Assembly (NCBI GenBank): GCA_001567275.1
Contig: LNBX01000034.1
Location: 52,632-116,631, forward strand
Length of the DNA stretch: 64,000 bases
Reading direction: 5' to 3'
Origin: Bacteroidetes bacterium OLB10
GTDB taxonomy: Bacteria; Bacteroidota; Bacteroidia; AKYH767-A; OLB10
The stretch's first letter is position 1. Each line of letters starts with the position of its first letter. A model generated the notes under the pieces. The model worked only from the letters and a program-made list of their open reading frames with translations. It was not told the origin of the DNA and ran no database searches. The position numbers and the translations under genes were made by a program. Shown here one piece after another: positions 38,330 to 46,480 of the stretch.

Positions 38330-38533
38330 TCAGTCTTTTATTTCTTCAAAGTCAACATAATCTCCTTTGTCGTCCGATTTACTTTTGGGAGATTGGCCTG
38401 ACTCAATGGTAACTTCGCCTTCGCGCGGACGTGTTTGCGATTGTTTTTGTGAAAAATTTTTCCGCGACTGAAAACTATGGTAAATTCTCCACACAATCCA
38501 GATAACTACAACGGTATAAAATACATCACGCAT
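38330..38533 (-). CDS. Small membrane protein, DUF4834 family
   Basis: A 67-residue protein with one N-terminal membrane helix (VFYTVVVIWIVWRIYHSF) and a polar, basic-then-acidic tail ending DDKGDYVDFEEIKD. Size, helix and tail pattern match the DUF4834 family of Bacteroidota. Function unknown. It lies one base from the convergent permease stop and 24 bases downstream of carB. Confidence 0.7.
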   Translation of the reverse strand: MRDVFYTVVVIWIVWRIYHSFQSRKNFSQKQSQTRPREGEVTIESGQSPKSKSDDKGDYVDFEEIKD

Positions 38534-38557
38534 GGTTTATTGTTTGCATTAAAATGA

Positions 38558-41407
38558 TTATCGTGACAGATACATACTTTTCTCTTTGTATAAATGTCTG
38601 AAATAAGCATCTTCAGTTGATTCAATAAAACGAATGGCTTCGCCTGTTGATTTCATTTCAGGGCCTAATTCTTTATTCACATCAGCAAATTTCTCGAAAG
38701 AGAATACCGGTTCTTTAATGGCATAACCAAAAGCTGCAGGTTTTATTTCAAAATCCGAAAGTTTATTTACGCCAAGCATTACCTTGGTGGCAATGTTGAT
38801 GTAAGGCACCTGATGCGCTTTGGCAATGAAAGGCACTGTGCGTGATGCACGCGGATTGGCTTCAATGACATAAACTTTTTCATTCTTCACGGCATACTGA
38901 ATATTGAGCAGACCTTTTACATGCAGTGCAAGTGCTAATTTTTCGGCATAAGTTTTCATTTGTGAAAGCACATTTTCGCTCAGGCTGAAAGGAGGAAGCA
39001 CGGCATACGAATCGCCACTGTGAATACCTGCCGGTTCAATATGTTCCATCATACCGATGATCTGCACATCTTTTCCGTCACAAATAATATCTGCTTCACA
39101 TTCTTCGGCCATGTCGAGAAAATGGTCAATAAGCACTCTGTTGCCGGGAAGGTTTTTGAGAAGTTTGATAACGGCACGTTCCAGTTCTTCGTCATTAATT
39201 ACAATACTCATTCCCTGTCCACCGAGTACGTAGCTGGGTCTTACCAAAACGGGATAGCCAACTTTGTTGGCAACAACAAGGGCTTCTTCTGCACTCTCTG
39301 CAACACCGTAAGGAGGGTAGGGAATATCCAGGTCGCGAAGCAGGTCGGAGAAGCGTCCTCTGTCTTCGGCAAGGTCCATATCTTCAAAAGATGTTCCTAT
39401 AATTTTAATTCCTTTTTCGTTGAGATATTCTGAAAGTTTCAGTGCTGTTTGTCCGCCCAACTGCACAATCACTCCTTCGGGTTTTTCGTACTCGATGAGT
39501 TCGTAAATATGTTCGCGGTAAACAGGTTCGAAGTAAAGTTTGTCGGCAATATCAAAATCAGTACTTACGGTTTCGGGATTGCAATTGACCATGATGGCTT
39601 CGTAGCCGGATTCTTTGGCAGCGAGCACACCATGCACGCAGGAGTAGTCAAACTCTATTCCCTGACCAATGCGGTTGGGGCCACTGCCGAGAACGAGAAT
39701 TTTTTTTCTGTCGCTCACCTTGCTCTCAGTTCCTGAAATTGTTTTTCCCGTAGCATCTTCAGCAGGTTTTTCGAATGTGCTGTAGAAGTAAGGTGTTTTG
39801 GCTCCAAACTCTGCAGAACATGTGTCCACCATTTTATACACCCGCGTGATGCCCATTTGTTTTCTTCGTTCGTAAACATCTTCGGCAGTAACATTTCCGA
39901 GTATATGTGCAATCTGATAATCGCTGAATCCGTTTTGTTTGAGCTCAAGCATCAGGTCATCAGCAATGTTGTTCAGATTATATCTCCGCAACTCCTGCTC
40001 CATACTTACCAGCTTTTGTATTTCGGTAAGAAACCACTTATCAATTTTGGTGTGGTTGTGTATGGTTTGAATTGGTAATCCAAGTTTCAATGCATCTCTC
40101 ACATGAAAGACCCTGTCCCATGACGGATGTTCGAGTGAGTGGAGAATATCGTCCACCTTATGCCAGCCTGTGCCGTCAGCACCTAATCCGTGTCGGTTTA
40201 TTTCAAGACTCTGACAGGCTTTCTGCAATGCTTCGTTGAAACTTCGTCCAATACCCATCACTTCACCAACCGATTTCATCTGTAATCCTAATGTTCTGTC
40301 GGCACCATGAAACTTGTCGAAATTCCATCTCGGTATTTTTACAATTACATAATCGAGTGCAGGTTCAAAAAATGCTGATGTGCTTCCTGTGATTTGATTT
40401 TTCAGTTCATCCAAATTATAACCGATGGCAAGTTTTGCAGCAATCTTGGCAATAGGATAGCCTGTAGCTTTTGAGGCAAGAGCAGAAGAACGCGAAACAC
40501 GCGGATTGATTTCTATTGCAATAATATCTTCTGTATCGGGGTCAACAGCAAACTGAACGTTGCAACCTCCTGCAAATTTTCCGATGGCACGCATCATTTT
40601 TATGGCCATGTCGCGCATACGCTGATAGGTATGGTCGCTCAGTGTCATGGCAGGTGCTACGGTAATGCTGTCACCGGTGTGAATACCCATCGGGTCGAGA
40701 TTTTCTATCGAACAGATGATGATGACATTGTCATTGGAGTCGCGCAAAAGTTCAAGTTCAAATTCTTTCCATCCGAGTACTGCTTTTTCTACCAACACTT
40801 CGTGAATGGGTGATGCCTGCAATCCGCGCATCAGTTTGTCTTCAAACTCTTCTTTCTTCATTACAAAACTTCCACCCGAACCACCAAGTGTGTAGGAGGG
40901 ACGTATCACCAGCGGAAAACCTATGCGCTGTGCAATTTCTTTTCCTGACAAAAATGAGTTGGCCACTGCTGACGGTGCCACACCCATTCCAATATCTACC
41001 ATCAGTTTTCTGAAAGCTTCGCGGTTTTCAGTAGTCTCAATGGCATCAATGTTTACACCGATAATTTTTATACCGTGTTTTTTCCATACACCTCTTTCGT
41101 CAGCTTCCTTGCAGAGGTTAAGAGCCGTCTGGCCACCCATGGTAGGAAGTACGGCATCAATTTTTCGCTCTGAAAGAATTTTTTCAATACTCTCAACAGT
41201 AAGCGGGAGCAGATAAATATAATCGGCAGTAACTTTGTCGGTCATGATGGTGGCAGGGTTGGAATTGATGAGTGTTACTTCAATTCCTTCTTCGCGCAGC
41301 GAGCGTGAAGCCTGAGAGCCGCTGTAGTCAAACTCACAAGCCTGACCAATGATTATGGGGCCGCTACCGATTATTAAGACTGATTTTATGGATGTATCTT
41401 TTGGCAT
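38558..41407 (-). CDS. carB: Carbamoyl phosphate synthase, large subunit
   Basis: A 949-residue enzyme subunit that makes carbamoyl phosphate from bicarbonate, glutamine-derived ammonia and two ATP, for pyrimidines and arginine. The start at ATG 41407 (MPKDTSIKSVLIIGSGPIII) matches the family; an in-frame GTG 18 bases upstream lies within the promoter region and is rejected. Both ATP-grasp halves are present (VIRPSYTLGGSGG and VLVRPSYVLGGQGMS; EINPRVSRSSALASKATGYP and EANPRASRTVPFIAKA). It lacks most of the C-terminal regulatory domain, as usual in Bacteroidota. Contains an intact A8 run in DRKKILVLGSG. Confidence 0.95.
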   Translation of the reverse strand: MPKDTSIKSVLIIGSGPIIIGQACEFDYSGSQASRSLREEGIEVTLINSNPATIMTDKVTADYIYLLPLTVESIEKILSERKIDAVLPTMGGQTALNLCKEADERGVWKKHGIKIIGVNIDAIETTENREAFRKLMVDIGMGVAPSAVANSFLSGKEIAQRIGFPLVIRPSYTLGGSGGSFVMKKEEFEDKLMRGLQASPIHEVLVEKAVLGWKEFELELLRDSNDNVIIICSIENLDPMGIHTGDSITVAPAMTLSDHTYQRMRDMAIKMMRAIGKFAGGCNVQFAVDPDTEDIIAIEINPRVSRSSALASKATGYPIAKIAAKLAIGYNLDELKNQITGSTSAFFEPALDYVIVKIPRWNFDKFHGADRTLGLQMKSVGEVMGIGRSFNEALQKACQSLEINRHGLGADGTGWHKVDDILHSLEHPSWDRVFHVRDALKLGLPIQTIHNHTKIDKWFLTEIQKLVSMEQELRRYNLNNIADDLMLELKQNGFSDYQIAHILGNVTAEDVYERRKQMGITRVYKMVDTCSAEFGAKTPYFYSTFEKPAEDATGKTISGTESKVSDRKKILVLGSGPNRIGQGIEFDYSCVHGVLAAKESGYEAIMVNCNPETVSTDFDIADKLYFEPVYREHIYELIEYEKPEGVIVQLGGQTALKLSEYLNEKGIKIIGTSFEDMDLAEDRGRFSDLLRDLDIPYPPYGVAESAEEALVVANKVGYPVLVRPSYVLGGQGMSIVINDEELERAVIKLLKNLPGNRVLIDHFLDMAEECEADIICDGKDVQIIGMMEHIEPAGIHSGDSYAVLPPFSLSENVLSQMKTYAEKLALALHVKGLLNIQYAVKNEKVYVIEANPRASRTVPFIAKAHQVPYINIATKVMLGVNKLSDFEIKPAAFGYAIKEPVFSFEKFADVNKELGPEMKSTGEAIRFIESTEDAYFRHLYKEKSMYLSR

Positions 41408-41424
41408 TTTCTTTAAAAATTTCA

Positions 41425-41432
41425 CAAAAGTA
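41425..41432 (-). promoter_or_regulatory. Promoter -7 box of carB
   Basis: TACTTTTG on the minus strand matches the -7 consensus exactly. Transcription would begin near 41417, ten bases before the carB ATG, and after the alternative GTG, which settles the start. Confidence 0.5.
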
Positions 41433-41569
41433 GGAAATAGTGCTTCTGCTTTCCGGCTTTGTGAATAAGTGTTGCAGTATGTTGATAAAGAAAAAGGAAT
41501 TTTAAAGTATCAGCAGAGCTACAATTAAACAGTTAATTATAAAACAATGTTTAAACACTCACACTTAAT

Positions 41570-42325
41570 TCATATTACATAAGGAATTACAGCCTTTCGG
41601 TTTTTCGGGTAGTTTTCAAATTTCTCATTGTACCATTTGTGATGTGATATGGCTCTGGGTACAAGGTTGCAAAATGTCCAGATAAAAAAAGCCAAACCGG
41701 GTAAACTCCAGGTGAGAATGGCGAAGCCGCACCATTCGATAATTTCGCCCATCAGGTTGGGGCAACTCACATAGTGAAATAATTTCCCCTCTGGAATTTT
41801 ATAACCGCTTTCACCGTATTTGCGAAGTCCTATTAATATTCCATCCGACCACCAGTTAATGGTGAGTCCTGCAAAAAAAATAATGGTTCCGGTGATAAAA
41901 GGAATGCTGCTCAGCCATTCCCTGTCATAAATTTTAAAATTGCCGAGATAATATCCGATAATAAATCCGTTGACGAGATTAAAAGTTAATCCCATGAGCG
42001 TAATTACAACAGGCATTTTTTTGCCTTTAGTTTTAAGTCTTAACGGAAAGATGATACTTCGGTTGAAATAATGAAATGCAAAAAATGAGATGATGAGCAG
42101 ATTGGTAAATGATTGCTGATTTTGCCCCGTAAACACAAACCAAAAAAGCACCAACAGCACAAAAATTTCCATCAGCATCCATCCAAGTCTGTTGTCTATA
42201 AGCGGTCCCCAGGTTTTTTTGGTATGCCGTCCGTAGGGAGCAGTAACAAACATCAGCACGAAAAAAATGATTACTGCAAGAGCAATCCAGCCATAAACAA
42301 AACAAGTATAATTTTCAGATGTCAT
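41570..42325 (-). CDS. Steroid 5-alpha-reductase-like membrane protein
   Basis: A 251-residue integral membrane protein of the 3-oxo-5-alpha-steroid 4-dehydrogenase family, with about seven hydrophobic segments. Family features in the C-terminal part are INWWSDGILIGLRK, GYKIPEGKLFHYVSCPNLMGEIIEWCGF (the NADPH-site region with Glu and Asn-Leu) and ISHHKWYNEKFENYPKNRKAVIPYVI at the end. Eukaryotic members reduce the delta-4 bond of steroids; bacterial ones act on steroids, bile acids or fatty enones. Its start overlaps the stop of the neighbouring 3-beta-HSD-like gene by four bases, suggesting that the two act on one substrate. Confidence 0.88.
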   Translation of the reverse strand: MTSENYTCFVYGWIALAVIIFFVLMFVTAPYGRHTKKTWGPLIDNRLGWMLMEIFVLLVLFWFVFTGQNQQSFTNLLIISFFAFHYFNRSIIFPLRLKTKGKKMPVVITLMGLTFNLVNGFIIGYYLGNFKIYDREWLSSIPFITGTIIFFAGLTINWWSDGILIGLRKYGESGYKIPEGKLFHYVSCPNLMGEIIEWCGFAILTWSLPGLAFFIWTFCNLVPRAISHHKWYNEKFENYPKNRKAVIPYVI

Positions 42326-43299
42326 ATCCGCCCTGAATTTTTAAACCACTGAATGGTGTCGGTAAGTGTTTCTTTAAGTTCGCGTGACTGATATCCAAGT
42401 TCGCGCTGTGCTTTTGCAGACAAAACATTTTTGTTTCCATCCATCAGAATATCGAGATAAGGTTTGTCATAGAGTGGAGGTTTGCCTGTGATAAAAGAAT
42501 ATAATCTGATAAACGGCAGCATTGCTTTAGCAACTGATATGGGAAGTTGTTTCAGTTTTTTATTACTTCCTTTTATCTCAAGAATGATTTCTGCAAATTG
42601 TTGAATGGTACAATATTTTCCGCCTAAGATATAGGTTTCGCCCGAAACGCCTTTGGTAAGTGCAGCTGCTATGCCGGCAGCAATGTCGCGCACATCTGCA
42701 AAATCAAAACCACCTTCAATAACTGCCGGAACATATCCTTTGTAAATATCAACAACTGCCTTGCCTAATTTGGAAGGTTTAAAATCGGGTGCGCCAACCA
42801 CTGACGTTGGACAAACCACCACAACAAACATTCCGTTGCGTGCAGCATCAAGAGCTAATTTGTGTCCGTCACGTTTTGTCCGGTCGTAAAATAAAGCTGT
42901 ATCATTTACAAATTCCCGCGATTCATCAAGAGGAATGTTGTGAGGTGAATGTGAGAAAGCATGAATGGAGCTGATATGAACAATTTTTTTAACGCCTGTT
43001 TCTTTTGCAACTTCCAAAATGTTTTTGGTGCCTGTAACATTGATATCGTAAACTTTTTGGTTGAAGTGATAACTCAGATCAATGGCAGCAGCAGTGTGTA
43101 TTACAGCATCGCATGTCTGCATGAAAGCAATCAGCGATTCACGGTTCAGAACATCGCCCTGCATTTTCTTCAGAGGCAAATCCTGAATTGCAGCTACATC
43201 GTTGCGTACCAGAGCAACCACTTCATGCCCCTGTGCAATGAGATGTCTGCAAACAGCAGAGCCAATATGTCCGGATGCGCCTGTTACTGCAACTTTCAT
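42322..43299 (-). CDS. NAD-dependent epimerase/dehydratase, 3-beta-hydroxysteroid dehydrogenase-like
   Basis: A 325-residue extended short-chain dehydrogenase. The Rossmann motif is VAVTGASGHIGSAVCRHL (residues 3-20). The catalytic YxxxK is in FYDRTKRDGHKLAL, with VHISSIHAFSHS carrying the upstream serine. The overall pattern fits the dihydroflavonol reductase / 3-beta-HSD branch. It is coupled by a four-base overlap to the steroid 5-alpha-reductase-like gene. Exact substrate unknown; the neighbour favours a steroid-like or terpenoid ring alcohol, though other hydroxy ketones are possible. Confidence 0.82.
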   Translation of the reverse strand: MKVAVTGASGHIGSAVCRHLIAQGHEVVALVRNDVAAIQDLPLKKMQGDVLNRESLIAFMQTCDAVIHTAAAIDLSYHFNQKVYDINVTGTKNILEVAKETGVKKIVHISSIHAFSHSPHNIPLDESREFVNDTALFYDRTKRDGHKLALDAARNGMFVVVVCPTSVVGAPDFKPSKLGKAVVDIYKGYVPAVIEGGFDFADVRDIAAGIAAALTKGVSGETYILGGKYCTIQQFAEIILEIKGSNKKLKQLPISVAKAMLPFIRLYSFITGKPPLYDKPYLDILMDGNKNVLSAKAQRELGYQSRELKETLTDTIQWFKNSGRI

Positions 43300-43338
43300 C
43301 TGCCGAATTTAGAAAAAGTTAGTGCAGTAAAAATTCAA

Positions 43339-43569
43339 TCAGACTTCTTTGACAGAAATAATTTTTACAGGACATGCTTTGGCAGCTTTGTCACATACTT
43401 CCAAAGCACTTTGTTGTTTTGTTTTCATAGTATGAAAGCCACGTTTTTCTGTTGATTGCAGCAAAACTGATTTACCATCTTTCTTCGACATTCTAAAATA
43501 TTCGGGAGCAAACTCCACACAGTAGTTGCAGCCAATACATTTATCACGCTGAAGAGTAACTACAATCAT
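43339..43569 (-). CDS. Ferredoxin, one [4Fe-4S] cluster
   Basis: A 76-residue ferredoxin. Cys11, Cys14 and Cys17 (DKCIGCNYCVEFAP) and Cys66 (CPVKII) form the usual single-cluster ligand set; Cys59 is extra and could form a disulfide. The start ATG directly follows the stop codon of the U32 gene with no spacer, so the two are co-translated. This suggests that it feeds electrons to the U32 protein. Confidence 0.9.
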   Translation of the reverse strand: MIVVTLQRDKCIGCNYCVEFAPEYFRMSKKDGKSVLLQSTEKRGFHTMKTKQQSALEVCDKAAKACPVKIISVKEV

Positions 43570-44814
43570 TCAGGCATCAACAATTTTATACAACTTATCG
43601 GAAGGACGCACTTTGAAATTTGTTTTAATGGTAACGAGGTCTGATTTTTCAGCGGTGAGCGCACCTTCCTTTTTGTCCACACGCATATCTTCCACTACCA
43701 TTTCCTGCGAGCCTGTTGTAGGACCCTGAATTAAAATTTTATCACCTACACGCACATCAAACGATTCAATCAGAAATACTGCTATATTGGTTTTAGGGAA
43801 AAAATGTTGTCCTTTTCCGATATAAACTTTCTTCTGTGTAGCCTTGGAGCCTGATGAGTCAGTCCACTCTCCGAGTTTCTGACCTAAATAATATCCTGAC
43901 CAGAAGCCGCGGTTGTAAACAGTTTCAAGTCTTTTCATCCAGTCAGCCACTTTCTCTTTGTTGTAAGTACCATCAGCAACTGCGTCAATAGCTTCGCGGT
44001 AGCATTTGGTAGTAGTGGCCACATATTCAGGTGCGCGGCCTCTTCCTTCAATTTTCAACACTTTAACTCCTGTTTCAACCAACTGATCCAAAAAATCAAT
44101 GGTACACAAATCTTTTGGTGACATCATATACTCATTGTCTAGTTCAATTTCAAAACCTGACTCCTGATCAATTACCGTATATTTTCTTCTGCAATTTTGT
44201 TTGCATGCACCTCTGTTTGCAGATGAGTTATGCGAATGCAGGCTCAGATAACATTTTCCTGAAACAGCCATGCATAAAGCACCATGCCCGAAAATTTCAA
44301 CTTCTACTAAATTTCCTGAAGGGCCTTTGATTTGTTCCTTTTCAATCTGCTGACAAATTTTTTTTACCTGATTCAAACTCAGTTCACGACTCATCACCAT
44401 GGTATCGGCAAAGAGTGAATAAAAACGTACTGTTTCGATATTGGTAATATTTATCTGAGTAGAAATATGCACTTCCATACCAATCTGTCGCGCATAAGCA
44501 ATCACTGCCTGATCCATTGCAATCACTGCTGTAAGTCCGGCTTCTTTTGCTTTATTGAGAAGGGTTTTCACAACAGACAGGTCGTGATCGTAAATGATGG
44601 TATTCAGCGTGAGATAGGTTCTCACATTTTTTTCTTTGCATCTTCTTGCAATTTCCGGCAAATCTTCCATCGTGAAATTGATGGTTGCTCTGGCACGCAT
44701 GTTCAGTTGTTCCACACCAAAATAAACAGAGTCGGCACCATTGTCCAAAGCAGCCTGAAGCGATTCAAAATCTCCTGCAGGACTCATCAATTCTATTTTT
44801 CTGCTACTCGTCAT
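43570..44814 (-). CDS. U32-family protein (TrhP/YegQ-like)
   Basis: A 414-residue protein of the so-called U32 peptidase family. It starts ELMSPAGDFESLQAALDNGAD and has VFGHGALC-like EVEIFGHGALCMAVSGKCYL followed by SSANRGACKQNCRRKY, the cysteine-rich signature. E. coli TrhP needs prephenate and an iron-sulfur cluster to hydroxylate U34 in tRNA, and the family is no longer thought to be mainly peptidases. The cysteines here and the ferredoxin gene directly after it fit a redox or iron-sulfur role. The exact target in this organism is not known. Confidence 0.85.
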   Translation of the reverse strand: MTSSRKIELMSPAGDFESLQAALDNGADSVYFGVEQLNMRARATINFTMEDLPEIARRCKEKNVRTYLTLNTIIYDHDLSVVKTLLNKAKEAGLTAVIAMDQAVIAYARQIGMEVHISTQINITNIETVRFYSLFADTMVMSRELSLNQVKKICQQIEKEQIKGPSGNLVEVEIFGHGALCMAVSGKCYLSLHSHNSSANRGACKQNCRRKYTVIDQESGFEIELDNEYMMSPKDLCTIDFLDQLVETGVKVLKIEGRGRAPEYVATTTKCYREAIDAVADGTYNKEKVADWMKRLETVYNRGFWSGYYLGQKLGEWTDSSGSKATQKKVYIGKGQHFFPKTNIAVFLIESFDVRVGDKILIQGPTTGSQEMVVEDMRVDKKEGALTAEKSDLVTIKTNFKVRPSDKLYKIVDA

Positions 44815-44937
44815 GACCGTTTTAAAAACTTCACAAAAATAGACAATGCAATGAAGCTTTAATGCTCGAAAAAACTAACATTTGTCAGTGTTTAATAGCT
44901 GCTTTTCCCTCGATAAATATGATGTAAACTGAACTAT

Positions 44938-45375
44938 TCAGTCAAGTGGCGTATGTGCAGTAATGGCAATACGGTTCCATCCGTTGATGGCAACAACGGC
45001 CATGATTACGGCAGCCATTTCTTTTTCGGTGAGATGTTTTGCAGCTTCGTCATAAACGGCATCTGAAACATGGTTGCCTGCAATGAGTGTCATTTCTTCG
45101 GTGAGTGCAAGCACTGCACGTTCTTTTTCCGAAAAAAGTTCTGTTTCGCGCCATGCGTTTAGCAGAAATAAACGTTGGGCTGTTTCTCCGATTTTCAGCG
45201 CATCACGGGTATGCATGTTGATGCAATAAGCACATCCGTTAATTTGTGATGCACGTGTTTTTATCAACTCATACAATTTTTTGTCGAGGCCACTTTTTTC
45301 GAGATATTTTTCAAGGCCAATCATGGCTTCATACGCTTCGGGTGATACTTTCGATAAATTAATTCGCTTTTTCAT
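44938..45375 (-). CDS. Carboxymuconolactone decarboxylase / AhpD-like protein
   Basis: A 145-residue all-helical protein. The active-site motif is INGCAYCINMHTRDALK with Cys48, Cys51 and His55, as in AhpD-type alkylhydroperoxidases. Such proteins remove peroxides with thiol chemistry or act in ring-opening reactions; stand-alone copies of this size are usually annotated as peroxidases. No partner peroxiredoxin is adjacent. Confidence 0.88.
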   Translation of the reverse strand: MKKRINLSKVSPEAYEAMIGLEKYLEKSGLDKKLYELIKTRASQINGCAYCINMHTRDALKIGETAQRLFLLNAWRETELFSEKERAVLALTEEMTLIAGNHVSDAVYDEAAKHLTEKEMAAVIMAVVAINGWNRIAITAHTPLD

Positions 45376-45534
45376 ATTATTACTGATGTAAAAATTTTAT
45401 TTCAATTTTGATGACAAATCTAACGGAACATTTGCATTGCTTATGTGATGAAAGTGTAACATTTAATACTTAGCAATCTGCATTAAAACAAAGAGTAATT
45501 ATGTTTGTTAAAAATTATTCAAACAAAAACCGGT

Positions 45535-46458
45535 ATGAGCACAACGCAGAATTCTTCTTCAACTCCAAAATTTGAAAACGAACTGGATGCATCGTTCTGG
45601 AATCAGCGATGGATAAGCGGACAAACAGGCTGGGATATAGGTTATGCATCTCCTCCGTTGGTAAAATTTATGGAAGGTTATCCAAACAAAGATGCAGCCA
45701 TACTCATTCCGGGATGCGGAAATGCTTATGAAGCAGCACATTTTGCTGACAATGGTTTCAGCAACATCACTCTGGTGGATATTTCAGAAGAAGCAGTTTC
45801 GCGCTTGCGGGAAAAATTTAAACATACACCGCAGATAAAAATACATTGCGAAGATTTTTTTAAGCATCAGGGTAAATATGATTTGATTCTGGAACAAACA
45901 TTTTTTTGTGCACAGGTGCTGCAGCGAAGAGAAGAATATGTTAAAAAGATGGCATCGCTGCTGAATAAGACCGGCAAACTTGCAGGTGTGTTGTTCGGAG
46001 TAAGTTTTGGCGAATCAGGTCCTCCGTTCGGGGGAGATGAAAAAGAATACAGAGAACTGTTTTCTGCGGAGTTTCACATTGATAAACTGGAACCTTGTTA
46101 CAACAGTATTGCACCAAGAGCAGGATCGGAATTGTTTTTTGTTTTTACGAAAAAGCAGAATTTATATAGAAGTCATCACAGCATGAGCCATGAATGTTTG
46201 TTACTTTATTTTTATGCAGACTGGTGTGGTTCATGTCAGACAATGCAAACAGTGATGGACAGACTGAAAGATAAAATTCCTGAAAATACTGAGGTAGTTA
46301 AAATAGATTTGGATAAGAACCATAAGCTTGCATCTATTTACCAAATAAGAAGTGTACCTGCATTTATACTTTTAAAAAGTGGGAAGGAGAAGTGGCGAAA
46401 ATCAGGGATAATGACAGCCTGCGAACTGGAGCAAATTATTTTGCAATACAACAACTGA
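45535..46458 (+). CDS. TPMT-like methyltransferase and thioredoxin domain in one frame, possibly an indel fusion
   Basis: A 307-residue reading frame from ATG 45535. Residues 1-205 are a SAM-dependent methyltransferase of the thiopurine/thiol type (WISGQTGWDIGYASPP, AAILIPGCGNAYEAAHFA, FEQT-like LEQTFFCAQVL). Residues 217-307 are a thioredoxin with the CGSC pair at 231-234 (YFYADWCGSCQTMQTVMD). Between them sits a short odd linker (KQNLYRSHHSMSHE). If the A5 run at 46150-46154 had one more A, the methyltransferase would end at TAG 46167-46169 and the thioredoxin would start at its own ATG 46183, a normal operon spacing. Given other indels in the window, two separate genes are more likely than a true fusion. 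Confidence 0.8.
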   Translation: MSTTQNSSSTPKFENELDASFWNQRWISGQTGWDIGYASPPLVKFMEGYPNKDAAILIPGCGNAYEAAHFADNGFSNITLVDISEEAVSRLREKFKHTPQIKIHCEDFFKHQGKYDLILEQTFFCAQVLQRREEYVKKMASLLNKTGKLAGVLFGVSFGESGPPFGGDEKEYRELFSAEFHIDKLEPCYNSIAPRAGSELFFVFTKKQNLYRSHHSMSHECLLLYFYADWCGSCQTMQTVMDRLKDKIPENTEVVKIDLDKNHKLASIYQIRSVPAFILLKSGKEKWRKSGIMTACELEQIILQYNN

Positions 46459-46480
46459 GGTTTATAAAGAAAGAAATTAA

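Noticed and set aside
41408..41425. GTG at 41425 as the carB start
   Set aside because: A promoter -7 box covers it and the ATG at 41407 gives the family N terminus.
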